DNA of 64,000 nt from Hibiscus mutabilis (taxonomy: Eukaryota > Streptophyta > Magnoliopsida > Malvales > Malvaceae). The translations under genes and the position numbers were made by a program. The stretch is from positions 15,019,254-15,083,253 of the forward strand of contig CM033723.1 in NCBI GenBank assembly GCA_019671005.1. Reading direction: 5' to 3'. Below are positions 1 to 11,522 of the stretch, piece after piece (within the stretch, counting starts at the first letter, position 1; the number at the start of each line of letters is the position of its first letter). The notes under the pieces were generated by a model. It searched no databases. It was given only the letters and a program-made list of their open reading frames with translations, and had not been told where the DNA came from.

Positions 1-2866
1 TCTCAAGAATCAATCTTTTCAATCGTACTTTTGATCTCAACCCTTGATTCTTTTGTTCTACTTTGGATATTCTATTTCTACTTTAGAGATTTCATCAAAA
101 TCAAGCCAATTGAGGGAGGAGTCTACCATTAGAGGTGATTTTCATTTCTCTCCTCTAATAAAAGGTTCTTTATTGAAATTCGCAAGTTCTTGATCTATTG
201 GAATCGATTGATGTTATATTTTAATGATTAAATCAAGATTTAATGTTTTAATGTTAATTTTGCTAAGAAACTTATTGAGTTTGGTTATCAATCTGAATCA
301 TTGCAATCTTGATTGGTTTAGATCATGATTAAAGTGTATTTTGATGATGTTTAATGGGATTTCTAAAAGGAAACCTGAAACTAGTTGAATTGCTAATTTT
401 CTAGGTTGTGAATAGTAAATTTTGAGGTGTTTGTGGTGTTAAGTTGTTGCTGAAGGTATAAGATGGAGTTGCAAGTGTTTTTAGATGTTAATTGGTGTTG
501 ATTAGATGTTCAAATCATTGGCTTATGGCTGGGCATTGTTTAGGTTGTGTTTGGTGATATATTTTGGTTGTTTTAAGGAGCCGTTATATGGTTTTTTATG
601 AGGCGGTGTTGGGAATTGTTGTTGATGGGATTATGGATGCATTAATCCTCTGTTATTATGTGAATAAAATAGGGGAGATTGATCCTACAGCTATTGATGA
701 AGGTTTGGAAGCATCCATGCTTGATTTCACATCGGCAAGTGAAGCTTTATGTTGTCAGTGAGTGGAAATGAGATTTACAGCCTTGTAAAGGTTTGAAAAT
801 GAATTTTGGGAGTCTAGATTAAGCTTGAGATGCTTGTCTAGCTCCGAAGTATGTATTATACGATTACACTCTCAATTTCGGTTTGGCAAAGTTGATTTTA
901 TCATGCATATGTTTATAATTTGATACCTACTGTTATGTGCTTGTTTTGGAAATGGATTATGATACAATGATCTTATATTGATGATATTTGAGCATGGTAA
1001 ATGCTTTATGAAAAGTATTTCAATGTTATGAAATGCATGGTTTGTTGCATTGGAAATTGGTTTAAACGATGCATATGAAAAACTGTGAGGTATCAAGTTA
1101 AATATGGAATATATTGGAAAAAACAATGATTAAATGTTATCGGATATAGTTGGCATGCCATTGGGTTTAAAGTGCACTATAATAAGTTGCCTCATGCATG
1201 TCGAGGGGTTGTGATTGTACCATATTCTCTACCATGGGTACCTCAGCAGTCGAGGGCTTGTGATTGTACCGTTTTCTCCCGCTGATGGGTATTATACATT
1301 GTAACCGTCAAGGGGTTTATTGTATCATTTGCTCTGGTTAAATGTATGTTTAAGTGGTCTAAGGAACCACTTGTGAAATCTGTGTATCCGATGTGTTTTT
1401 CATAGAGCAAAGAATTGGTTTTTGGGCCACTTTAATGCAAATATATGAACTAATGTGTCATGGTGGATGAATTATGTTTTGTATAATGTGATTTATACAT
1501 GTTTTGCTCGTTAAGCTTTGTTGTTGGAAGAATAAGCATGTGAAGGCTTAAATTGAGGTTTTACATGAGATTATGCTTGAGATCCATGATACATGTTTTG
1601 CATATGGTTTAATATGCATGTTTTTCAAAGGTAAAAGGGCATGAGTTGTTTTAGCATGAAGTTGAAAATGTAGTTTGACTCAAATGGTTTTAAATGCACT
1701 TATGAGTGTTTTTAGAGCGTCCCTCACTAGGCACTATATGCTTACGCTCTCTTTTCTCATTATTCTAGAGAAGTGAGTTCTGAGGCAGTAAGCGAGAAAG
1801 GAGGAATCCAAGAATCGATTTACTTCAAGTGTGGTTTTAATAAATAAATTTGCAGTAATAAAGGGCAATCTGACCAAGTTGTAATTAAGAGGGTTGTTTG
1901 CTTACTCCATATTTTTGGACATGTTCTATTTGGTATTTTGGACTTGTATGATGTTATATGGTTTGATTGTGGGTTTGGGATAAGAATTGCATGCTTGGGT
2001 ATAGGCTATGCCTATAGGTTCTCTTGATTGATTTGCTATGGATTGAATGTTTACCTAGCATGTTTGGATGATTGTGGAAATGATGTTAATCATGTTACAT
2101 GTTGTTTGTATGATGTTTGAAACATGTTAGATTGAGCCTAAGTGTCATATGTTTGGCCAAGAGGTCATTACAGACCTAGTCGTACCGATACGGGTCCTCT
2201 GGGATCGGTATGCGGGGTCTAAAACTACTCAATTTGGGGAAAATAAAAAAGGGGTATCAATACGAGTAGCCGCCGTATCGGTACGCCCTTGAGGAAGTGT
2301 ATACTAGATCGATGTGCAGGGTACTATATCGGTACGGGTTTTAGCTACTAGAATCCTCTAATTTTGAAATATGCAACGGGGATCGATACTCGAATGACTG
2401 TAGCAATACGAGTATGACACGTTGACTCGTACCTATACAATGCAAGCCTATATTGGTACGGGGTTAGTTGATTTTGGTATTTTCATGTTGTATTCTGGAT
2501 TCTTTGCAAATTGCTCACTGTTTTTGTAATGCTCAATTAATGATGATATTGTGATCTAATTTTGCTGCAAATTCACACAGAGGCATGTATTGAATCTAAT
2601 TGAAGGTTGGTAACATAAATTTGTAATTTAGTCCTTTAATTAATAGAATTTACGATTTGGTTCCTAAAGTGTTAAGTCTTGCAATTCGAATGCTTGATTC
2701 GTTTCGTGCTGTTGTACACCTTACCTTAGGGTTAATTAAGCATCTAGGCAAGATAAAAAGAAAAAAAATGGACTAGTTTAGGTTTTTAGTTTGGGTTTGC
2801 TTCGGCAAACCTAAAGTGACGTCCTTGATTCGGTCTTAGCGGCTAGGACAGGTCAAGGGGGTTATA
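1..2866 (+). mobile_element. Gypsy LTR, family A copy 1 (5' end outside window)
   Basis: This is the 3' portion of a long terminal repeat. It aligns over its whole length with 37100-39970, sharing the 'accattagaggtgatttt' block near its start, the 'ggttgtgaatag' stretch, the 'tggcatgcca' block and a GTATCGGTACG cluster at 2181-2462. Its end, 'gtcaagggggttata', matches the LTR ends at 39970 and 46506, where a tRNA-Met primer site follows. Here no primer site follows. Minus-strand Athila RT sequence begins instead, so this is a solo LTR or a 3' LTR inserted in that relic. The short ORF at 564-761 is not conserved in copy 2 and is not a gene. Family assignment to Del/Tekay-like gypsy is inferred from the other copies. 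Confidence 0.7.
2181..2462. repeat. Cluster of GTATCGGTACG-like near-palindromes
   Basis: About nine degenerate copies of a 10-11 bp near-palindrome occur in both orientations, for example cgtaccgatacggg, gatcggtatgcg, cgtatcggtacgcc, tatcggtacgggt and tattggtacggg. They are spaced roughly 20-50 bp apart. Equivalent clusters occupy the same relative place in the LTRs at 39274-39549 and 45751-45940, and another lies at 35584-35780. Confidence 0.75.
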
Positions 2867-5687
2867 ATAAGGATGGACTAATGCCCTTAATATGTGCAAT
2901 TATCCAGACAATAGCACGCTTGGGCTGCTTAATAATATTTATCAACATAGCTTCCTGTATTGTGTCCAAAGTTGTACATACAATGATTGGGAGTGTTTTC
3001 GCATCTCTAAGAAATACATATTTGAGATTAGATGAAAATGGCTTAAGTTCCAGAGTATGAGATTCCTCAATAGATGGTTTAAAAGTAGGAATTGTCTGAT
3101 GAGCGAGATCCAATTATTCAACTTGCCATTTGTGGTGAACTGCCATAGTGAGTACTTCAACAATGTGGTCACAATTCGTGAGATCTTCTTCAATCATTGT
3201 CAGCGCGGTATCCTCAACAATGAGTATACTACGATGACTCAAGTTTTCATGAATTATATGGTCAAGAATATCAATATGATGACATTTTTCAGCTTGCCTT
3301 CTAATCTCAGCATTGAACATTCCAAAAGTAACATGTTCATTGTCGACCATGGCTTTCCCAGTAGCTAAGAGTGGATGAACAAGAATGATGAGGACATCCT
3401 TGTCACCCTCGCAGTCTAGTATAATAAAGCCTGCTGGAAAAATGAACTTGTCCACTCGAACAAGCATATCCTTAATTTGACCATTCAGATGAGCCAAAGA
3501 TCTTTATGTATATTGTAATGTGACTGCAGTGGGCTTCATGTATCTAATGCCTAACTTTTGGAAAGTAGACAATGGCAATAAATTTATACTAGCCCCCAAA
3601 TCACAAAGAGCTTTGCTAAAGTAGTGATTATCAATAGAGCACAAAATGATGAAGCTACCCGAATCCTTCATCTTTCTCGGTAGAGGGGTAGATAGTAATC
3701 CACTACACCCCTCAGTGAGTGCAACAGATGCATTGAGATTTTTCTTCTTGCACAAGATGTCTTTCATGAATTTTGCATAATTCGAAATATGTGTAAGAGC
3801 ATCAATCAAAGGGATTTGCACTGTAAGTTGTTGAAAAGTGTCATGAAAGAATTGAAATTGATTATCTGACTCAATGTTCTTAAATCTCTGAGGAAAATGT
3901 GGAGAAGGGATATATGACGGTTGCGCCGACATTAGGCATTGTAGCGACAACTTTGGTTGTAAAACAGATGGAACTAGAGTAATAACTGTAGGAACATTAT
4001 CCGTCTTGCCATCATTAACTCCATCTTCTACTGTATAATTAGGTACAGAGGACTCTCCCCGTTCTTAAATAGATGTGGGAATTGGTTGCAGCGAATCAGT
4101 AGTTTGTTTGCCACTGTGGAGAGTAATAGCCTTGCAATGCTTCTTACCCTTCTTCACTGGACTCTCAATATTGCTAGAAAGAGTGCCCAACTGTCGAAAA
4201 TTCATGTCAGTAGCTAACTGTCCCAACTAAGCTTTCAAAGTGCGTATTGATGAAGAGTGACCTTGCACTATAGCTTCTATGTGAGACAAATGATCACATA
4301 TCATTTCTTCAAGAAGAGTAAATGGATCAGAGATAGTTGACAGAGCATAATGACTCATATAAGACTGAGTCTGAGATGGTGCTACATATTGTGATTGTAC
4401 ACCATACTGTGATTGCTGAGATTGTGAAGCAGGATGTTACGATTGCATCCTATTCTATTGTTGCTGCAATGGAGCTTGTGGTGTAAACAGTTGCTGCGGG
4501 TAACTGAAGTTCCCTTGGCGCACACTAAAATTCCCTTGAAAGAAATTATTCCCAAAGCGAAATGCTCCTGAATGCTATGCAGAATTAGAGTTACCCTAAG
4601 ACTGTCGATTAGCTGTGTTGTAAGATGTACCCATGTTATTGCCTCACACGTTGCTGACATAACTTGTATTTTCTGCTTGCTGTGGGCAATCCTCATAGCT
4701 ATGGTTCTCGCCACAAATCTCACAAAAAAATACAGGCATGGTGGTTTGTTGAGCTAGCTGGATAGGAGCAACTTCACTTGTTCCCTCCATATTTCTGAGT
4801 TTGTTCTCCAAAGAATAAATATGAGCTTTTAGAGAAGATAAATCATCAAGCTCGAACACTCCCGGTGTAGCTTTACATGGCGCAACCCTTGAGATAGGAT
4901 ATTGAGAATCATTCTGAGCAAATTGCTCCAACACACCAATAGCAGCGTTGTAAGTGCAATCAAGTAATGGACCATTAGATGACCCTTCGATAAGATGTCT
5001 TGTGGATGCATTCAACCCATTGTAAAAAAATTTAATCTGAGTTTCTTGTTGAATGTCGTGGTTGGCACATCGTTGCAACTAGGACTTATATCTTTCCCAA
5101 GTAGTATGAAGATTCTCATCATCCAACTGATAATAAGTTGTAATATCATTCTTCGGCGCGAGTTCATTGTCGGTGGATTAAAGCGCAAAACAAATTATGT
5201 TGCAAGATTATTCCATGATGTAATAGAGCCGACAGGGAGTCCTCAGAACCATGTACGAGCTCTACCTTACAAAGAATATGGAAACAATTGCATCCGTAAG
5301 GCATCATCATGAACTTCTTGTTGGCTAAATGAAGTACAAATTAAAAGGAAAGATTGAAGATGTCTCGAGCGTCTTCGTGTGATAACTTCGCGTACTACCT
5401 ATTAGAGTTGAACATTTGGAACATAATCGACTTTAACTCGAAATTCTCAGCCTAAATAGGAGGTCTAACAATTCTTGGTTGTAAATCATCCCATTGGTGA
5501 ACAAAAACCTCAAGATTGTTCTGTTATGGGCTGGTAGGCGCAGTCGTGGGTTTTCAGGATCATGAGGAACTCCCTCGTTGTTGTTAGGATGTCTTGCCAT
5601 TCCACTATTTTCGCGAATTCGTTTTCTAAAAGTTCTCTCAACTTTTGGATCTGGTACAAAGAGTGGTGTGGTAGCATTTCTGGTCAC
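2867..5687 (-). pseudogene. Athila-like gag-protease-RT fragment (group II)
   Basis: Minus-strand relic of a gag-pol gene. Reading from 5687 downward it shows the gag N-terminus (to about 5433), then a gag segment with a zinc knuckle CEICGENHSYEDC (4644-5078). Next comes the protease, with CDLGASINLLPLS in place of the usual D-S/T-G (3504-3950). A segment with LGRPFLATG-like text follows (3114-3497), then the linker into RT ending around SLDTIQEAML and IVWIIAHIKGISPS (2867-3113). Pieces lie in different frames with stops, so it is inactive. It stops where the family A LTR begins at 2866, which fits disruption by that insertion. Family identity is from conserved gag/protease text shared with the complete element at 50666-62395. 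Confidence 0.82.
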
Positions 5688-5809
5688 ACAACACCTACAA
5701 AACTTAATAAAAAAGAAAGAAAGAGAAAAAGGAATGCTATTAGAAGCAACTCAAACTTAAATAAAGAAAACAAAATTGCAAACAGAAACATAAAAACCAA
5801 ATAACACCA

Positions 5810-5827
5810 TCCTCGGCAACGACGTCA
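5810..5827 (-). other. Degenerate tRNA-Asp primer binding site
   Basis: On the minus strand this reads as 15 of 18 matches to TGGCGCCGTTGCCGGGGA, the complement of the plant tRNA-Asp 3' end and the primer site seen intact at 22265 and 52187. It lies between the LTR end (about 5831) and the gag start at 5687, as expected for an Athila-type element. Confidence 0.75.
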
Positions 5828-5830
5828 AAA

Positions 5831-7006
5831 CTTGATCAGTGTGAAAATGTCACACTATTAGTGCAAGCTACAATATCGATGCAAGAATATAAACAAGGCA
5901 TTCCTATTTGAATAGCGATCCCACGAGGATAATGTATTCAGCTCAAGACTTATGTAACTAATATACAATACTGTAAAAATGGAAATTATGAGTGCAATGG
6001 TGGTTCAGTTCGACAGAAAGATCAAGTACACTTCGAGGGAATATGATGGTTCAATCAACAATTAGAAGACCAGCTTGAGTACTAGCTTCTATTTAATCTT
6101 CAATCGTTAACTTAGGGATGTAGATCGGCTTCAACTTTCGTCATAAGTCAGAACTATAACCCCTTGAACAAATAGATCAACTTTCATTTTATCCATTCAA
6201 ATTTCGTTGTGATACTTGTTAACCTGACTTGTCATTGCATCCATCGATGTCAGTGGCTAGTTTAACACTCTCATGCAAAACGTTAATCAGATGCAACAAT
6301 TAAAGCTTAAGAAAAAGCTAATACAAACATATATCAAACTGCAAAAAAAGGTTTCGACAAGTTCATGAAGCTCAAAAGTTTAAACCATCGTCAACTAAGC
6401 ATAAAATACAAAAGTAATATCCAACAAACATCTAAATTAAGAAGAGTTTAAGAATATAACAAAGTATTTTTCTCGATTCAGCACTTGATTCCTCTTCTCC
6501 TCGGATAATTTTGCCTTACTTCACCTTGGATCTCTAGAAATGAGCTTAAGTCGTCATGGAAGGATAGAGAAAGCTCAAAGTTTGAAGATGATATGAAAAA
6601 TAGATATCGCGTGACTCTCTTTCTCTTCCCGAATTCATCATTTTATAGACTGCCCATGAAAAGACACATGTCATGTAGGTGTTTTGCTTGACCCAAGGTC
6701 GTACATAATTTGGTATGACAAATAATACAACTGGCAGGGTCATCCTTATCTTTTAACATACTGGATAGCTGGTAGATGCAGTGTCGAGCTGGCTGCAGTG
6801 GTGAGACTTCCTCTATAGGGACATTAAAAATGCAATGACAACAAGGCAAAATAGGCAGAAATATATGAAATAAGAGCAATTGAAACTCTGTTAGATAAAA
6901 TGCAGAAATAGACGTGAAAATGTAGAAATAGATGCAATAAATACAGATGTGGGGACAATTAAATCTATAAATCTAGAGAAAATACACACTCTTTAAAGAG
7001 CTATCA
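5831..7006 (-). mobile_element. Athila-like LTR, group II, minus strand
   Basis: LTR of the relic at 2867-5827. On the minus strand its 3' end contains 'cctcgtgggatcg', then a stretch resembling 'cttgcatcgatat' and 'gcttgcac', directly followed by the primer site. The same blocks occur at 43085-43180 and 43765-43860 on the plus strand. The 5' boundary is placed at a TGATAG on the minus strand (7001-7006), by analogy with the TGATAAG start of the related LTRs at 50666 and 60869. That boundary is inference. Confidence 0.55.
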
Positions 7007-7085
7007 ATCACATCACATAGAATCTTGTACCACATGCGCTAACAACGATCCTAAGGCATGCACTCTATATCTAATGTAGTACTAA

Positions 7086-7458
7086 GGTCCTGTTTTGCAT
7101 TGCTTTTCAAACCAACTTTTGGCTCCAAAAGCTCGTTTGAGACCAAACGCAATGAAAAACAGGTAGCTTTTTAGGCTAAAAATGTTTTTCAGCTTGGTTT
7201 GAAAAGTGCTTTTCAAAAGTTGAAATTTATAGCTTAACTTTTCGAAAAGCACTTTAAGTAAAATTACTCATATGTCATCATTTATATCACCAATCTTTTT
7301 ATATTTTCAAAAAGAATGTCTAAAATAGACATTTTATCTACATAAAAGTACTTTTTGACAGTAATACCAAACACTCATATTTTAAACCAAACAATTCATT
7401 TATACTTTTTAAAATCACTTTTCAAAATCATTTTTCCACCGCATTTTTCAAAAGTACT
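7086..7458. mobile_element. Probable MITE, hAT-type style
   Basis: AT-rich, non-coding stretch whose two ends are loosely inverted. The left end runs 'gtcctgttttgcattgctttt' without the final base being certain, and the right end runs into 'tttttcaaaagtactgccc'. Interior runs such as 'aaaagcacttt' and 'cttttcaaaa' recur on both strands. The texture is typical of plant MITEs, but I could not define a clean TIR or target duplication. Confidence 0.35.
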
Positions 7459-8098
7459 GCCCTAGGATAACTATGAATGAAATTTATTAATTTTCACATA
7501 AAATGTTATAGCTTATTTTTATTTTCAGAACTCAAATTCACATATATCATGTTCATATGTTACACATCTTATTTCTTCATTTAGAAATCGCAACACATGA
7601 ACATAGATTTTAGCAATTTCATGCTTTACAAAATCACATCTTCAATTATCATATATCACAACTCCACATATATAGATTATCAAATTCATTATATATTATA
7701 TCATGTTATAACAACACATTCATATCTTTAACACAAATATAAATACCTTAAATTTAAGCCTAACATCCATGGAGACCTATTTAATCATGACATAATATAC
7801 ATTCACGTTTCTTACACATAGAATACACGTTACACATCACATGCTAATCACCCATGGTGACTACACTCACCTCAAACCTAGTTTAGATATCTGCATTCAA
7901 GGTTCTTATACAACTTTGGTTTACCCTTCACTCATAAACAATCATAATCTTAACATGCATGAACGAAATTTCAATTTATCCACACCAAATTATAGATTGA
8001 AGCTTAAGCTGTCCAAATATGATCTTGGATTTTAGTTTGGATGGCTATATTTCCTCAAACTAAGCTTTCGCACTTTAGGATTCAAAGTATTCATCAAT
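7459..8098. other. Unassigned non-coding stretch, possible old LTR remnant
   Basis: AT-rich with no convincing coding. The phrase 'cccatggtgactacactcac' near 7850 resembles the reverse complement of text common in gypsy LTRs here (compare 'aggtgagtgtagttgaag' at 47500). The ORF at 7841-8035 shows no family features and I do not treat it as a gene. Confidence 0.3.
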
Positions 8099-8106
8099 CG
8101 TGAGAA

Positions 8107-8551
8107 TAGGGATGGGCATTTTACACGAACTTGGGTCCGGTTGGGGTTGGGATTGGGGTTGGGGTTGGGGTCGGGTTTAGGGTGAAAAATATCCGACCCG
8201 ACCTGTGACTAATTGTGTAATTTTCCCTAAAATTTTTAGGGGTATTTATAATAATACCCCCTCTTAATATATTTTTTATAATTAGATCCTTAAAATTAAA
8301 TTTTTATTTACAATTTAATCCTTTAAATTATATGTTACAATTAAGTCCCCTAAAATTAGTTTTTTACAATTAGGTTCCTAAAATTAATTTTTTTCTATAG
8401 GTCGGGGCGGGGTTGAGTTTAGTATATTTATTTTTGGGTTAGATCAGTCAACTTTTTTTAAAAAAAATGTGTTTAGGTGCGGGTTTAGGGTATTTATTTT
8501 CGGGTCGGGTGAGCCAAAAACCTAGCCTGACCCGACCCGTGCCCATCTCTA
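8107..8551. mobile_element. MITE with TIRs and 8-bp target duplication (hAT-like)
   Basis: Left terminus TAGGGATGGGCA (8107-8118) and right terminus TGCCCATCTCTA (8540-8551) are inverted repeats matching at 11 of 12 positions. Flanks are cgtgagaa (8099-8106) and ggtgagaa (8552-8559), a 7-of-8 direct repeat. An 8-bp duplication is characteristic of hAT transposons. The element is 445 bp and non-coding. Its inner ends are G/C-skewed, with telomere-like GGGGTT runs at 8135-8185 and CCCGACCCG-type text at the other end. No transposase, so it would have been mobilised in trans. Confidence 0.8.
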
Positions 8552-8559
8552 GGTGAGAA

Positions 8560-8781
8560 GTGTATAGGAAGCAGAAAATGGTGCAAAATGGAAAAGATGG
8601 CGTTTAATTAAAATCAATTAATAACTAGAATTAAAATAAAATATGATAATATTGTTAGTGGAAATCTCCATCACTTTGGTTTTTTTTTTTTGAAAAATTT
8701 CCGCATAAGGATTAAGCTTGATCTTCATTAAATTCTCCTGTTTTGTACAAATTTCCAAGCAAAGATTTCCTTAATATAATT
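8560..8781. other. Short intergenic stretch
   Basis: AT-rich, with a T13-type run near 8680. No gene or repeat identified. Confidence 0.4.
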
Positions 8782-8814
8782 GTTTTTTTATCAGCAAGTA
8801 AGTATGATTTTATT
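8782..8814 (-). terminator. Minus-strand poly(A) signal and A-tail of the LINE-like relic
   Basis: On the minus strand AATAAA (8809-8814) is followed about 20 nt later by an A7 run (8782-8788). This is the arrangement expected at the 3' end of a polyadenylated retroelement or gene transcript, downstream of the RRM/DUF4283-like relic. Confidence 0.45.
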
Positions 8815-9269
8815 AAAGAAAAGTCATACAAACTGGATATTATCGTATGCCTAATAAAAAATTATTTAAATCTATGATGGAGGAAAAGAATATAACATAA
8901 TAATATTAAGAGGACAAAAATACCAAACCTAGATCCAAGAAACAAAACGCCAAATCAAGAGCAGAGTAATCAAATTACTCAGTGCATCACAAACTAATAA
9001 ATGCAGCTCCACTACCACAAAATGCAACCAACTTAAAGTAAGACCGCTAATGGTGCTTGTCATAGCCACAACATTTACTCACCCACAGTAGGAGATCAAC
9101 TAAGGCAACAAAAACACCGTTATCAAGCACAACATTAACCACTTACAAAATGTATTGCAGAAAGTTACATGAACATCAAAACAACAACTTGATTCATCTA
9201 ATCCCAAAGCATCAATCTAGATAACTTTAAATTATTTCTCTAACAATCTCGTCCGGACCTGTGACATAC

Positions 9270-10831
9270 GTCTCTTAAACCCGTAAACTTCCTAGTCGTG
9301 CATCTCTTTCCGACATGCTATCATCTGACTGGTCCAAACATGCAACATCCGCATCTAATCAAGGACTAGAACTCAATGGATTAGGTGACTCAATCCGAGG
9401 ACTATCACGATCCAACGGCTCTTCCCACAAAGCATTTGTGGTCCACCTCGACCGAACCATAATCACATGATTTGCGCCAACATCATCAGTGACATTATCA
9501 ACAATATCCGACACATGTCCATCAACCACCCCTTTCTGAACCCTACGATGTAATTCACCCGATGTTACGCCTCCAATACCTTCTTCAAACTCATGCGAAT
9601 CCGAGTCACTTTTAGGATCATCATACTAGCTTGCTTCTGAAGAAACATTCATCAAACTTGGGTCTAACTCTTGCACCTGAACTTGGTACACCCAACCACC
9701 CACCTCAAGTCAATCGCCTTATCAATTCTCGCAAAGCAACCCGTCATCACCTTCACAACACCCCACTCAAAGGACCTCAGCTCTAACGTCGCAGCCTTTA
9801 TATCTTCCCCGACTCCCCCACAATGATGCAAAATTGAAAACGTATCTCGGGACCATGCATGAATTGAAACCCCATACAAATCTAGCAACGCCTCCGACTA
9901 TCCACATGAAATATCCTCGTCCACACCTTCGCCCTATTAAACCATTTATACAAAATCTCAGATTTCATAAACTCTCGACGAGACTTCGCACAACCAAACA
10001 ATATCAAAACCATACACCCCGATAAAGGCATCAACGAGAAGCCTTGAAGGCCCCATTCATTTAACTTCGATGCCAAAAGCCCTAGCATGAATGGGTGTCG
10101 ACACCAACCCACCAAACAAGACCCCAAAACCGGCAAGTTATCCTCGTCCACCACGTTAGAGACGCTTCTCCGATCCACTCGCAATTTAGCTGCTTCCAAC
10201 TCCCTTTGAGCTGGTTCGTGAGTCACGAAAGAAAAGAGTATTTCTCACATTAAATTTAGCCCTTGAAACTCTAATTTTAGACCCAAACACCCAAGATTCA
10301 TGAAGATTATCGATGCATCTTCGTGCATCCCTATCTGATTCCATCCGAATGAAGTCGAAACGGTTACCATTCGCTGCTCGTTTCCCGGGGATAAACGCAT
10401 CAACCACCTCAGCCAAAAATTTACCACAATCCCTGTCAATGTAATTTGGCTGACAGATTATCAATATACAACGTCATGCACGTCGGTTGTCGTCTATCGG
10501 AGAATGTTGCCGCCCTTTCACCCTTACTCGCTCCCCCTCTATCACATGCTCTCTTCCAATCGGTAAACTGCCATTCTGAGCGTACACCATGGCCAAAACT
10601 CACCCGATCTCTCCTATTATCATCAGGTAACACCGGCGGCCTCACTTCTTCATTGGTTTGCACCACCGACCTCTCACCCTGTTGCTGAGCACCAGAAACT
10701 GTACTCTCCACTCCCACCCAAAGCTGTCCACTCACCCCTTCATTTTCCCTAGAAGCATCTACCGGCAGCGCCGCCGCATGACTTTTCATTCGCCTAAAGT
10801 CCTTGAAAGAAGGTAGACGCAAGTATTGCAA
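9270..10831 (-). pseudogene. RRM plus DUF4283-like protein, LINE ORF1-type relic
   Basis: Minus-strand coding relic. From 10831 it reads an N-terminal region ending in the RNP2-like TLYIDNLSAK (about 10460). After a frameshift comes the RRM RNP1 region GNRFDFIRMESDRDARRCID (10190-10460). After a second shift comes a region with WTRIFHVDSRRR (9882-10226). After a third it reads LDLYGVSIHAWSRDTF, the 'giPlhaW' signature of DUF4283-type proteins (9664-9888). An acidic, stop-broken tail continues to about 9270. RRM followed by this module is known from ORF1 of plant L1-type LINEs and from host 'SC35-like' annotations derived from them. Frameshifts mean it is not functional. Whether it was a LINE ORF1 or a domesticated gene cannot be told, as no RT is present. 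Confidence 0.65.
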
Positions 10832-10839
10832 CCAAAATA

Positions 10840-11522
10840 TTTGAATTCAATTACCGAATACGTTACTTGTTTGAGCCTTAGTACAATTGTTCAATTTGGT
10901 ACCTCAACCCTTATAACACATATCGAACTTTCAAATGAATTCGAATAAAATTGAAATCTTATTAATCGAACTTGGTCAGACTTGTAAAAATCCTTATTCA
11001 CACACAAATTAATATTTCTGCTTTTCAAATGTCCCTTTCTTGCTATCAGACTCAAATTTTTTTATCGATTCATAGTTCATGGAGTCACTATAAATTCAAC
11101 AAATTGTTCAATGTCGTTAACAAGAAACCGAGGTTGAAACTACATCATCAAACCTCAAATTCAACTCGCAAATTTCTTACTCAATTTGCCGCTTCTTTAA
11201 ATTGTATTTCGGGTTTCATGGCTAACAAAAATCCAAAAATCTCAGTCAGATAATTAATTAACTCTTCAAATTTGCAGTTTCCAACATGTAGAGAACATAT
11301 TTTTCACTTCTTTCAGTGCGGTTTCCACAATCTAGAGAAGTGTTTTTCAGTTCCTTCGGTGCGGTTTTCTTTGTATTCATGTTAATATCTCGTCCCATCC
11401 ATTCCTGTTTTAACTGGTGTGCTATATAATGGTCGATCCCCATTGCTGCTGAACATTCAATATATGCAATAATCTCAGCCTTCTCAGACAGAAAAAAGAG
11501 TGAAGCAAATTAAGAAAAAGCC
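10840..11522 (+). promoter_or_regulatory. 5' flank and leader of the galactosyltransferase-family gene
   Basis: No coding support. A TATA-like TATATAAT lies at 11423-11430, about 95 bp before the ATG at 11523. The leader ends 'aaagccATGGg', a good plant start context. A transcription start near 11455 is inferred from spacing only. The upstream part is AT-rich without recognised elements. Confidence 0.5.

Noticed and set aside
564..761. 65-codon plus-strand ORF
   Set aside because: It lies inside an LTR; the aligned region of copy 2 (about 37660-37860) has frame-breaking differences.
3057..3368. 103-codon plus-strand ORF
   Set aside because: Antisense shadow of the Athila-like pol relic on the minus strand.
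10446..10688. 80-codon plus-strand ORF
   Set aside because: Antisense shadow of the RRM relic.
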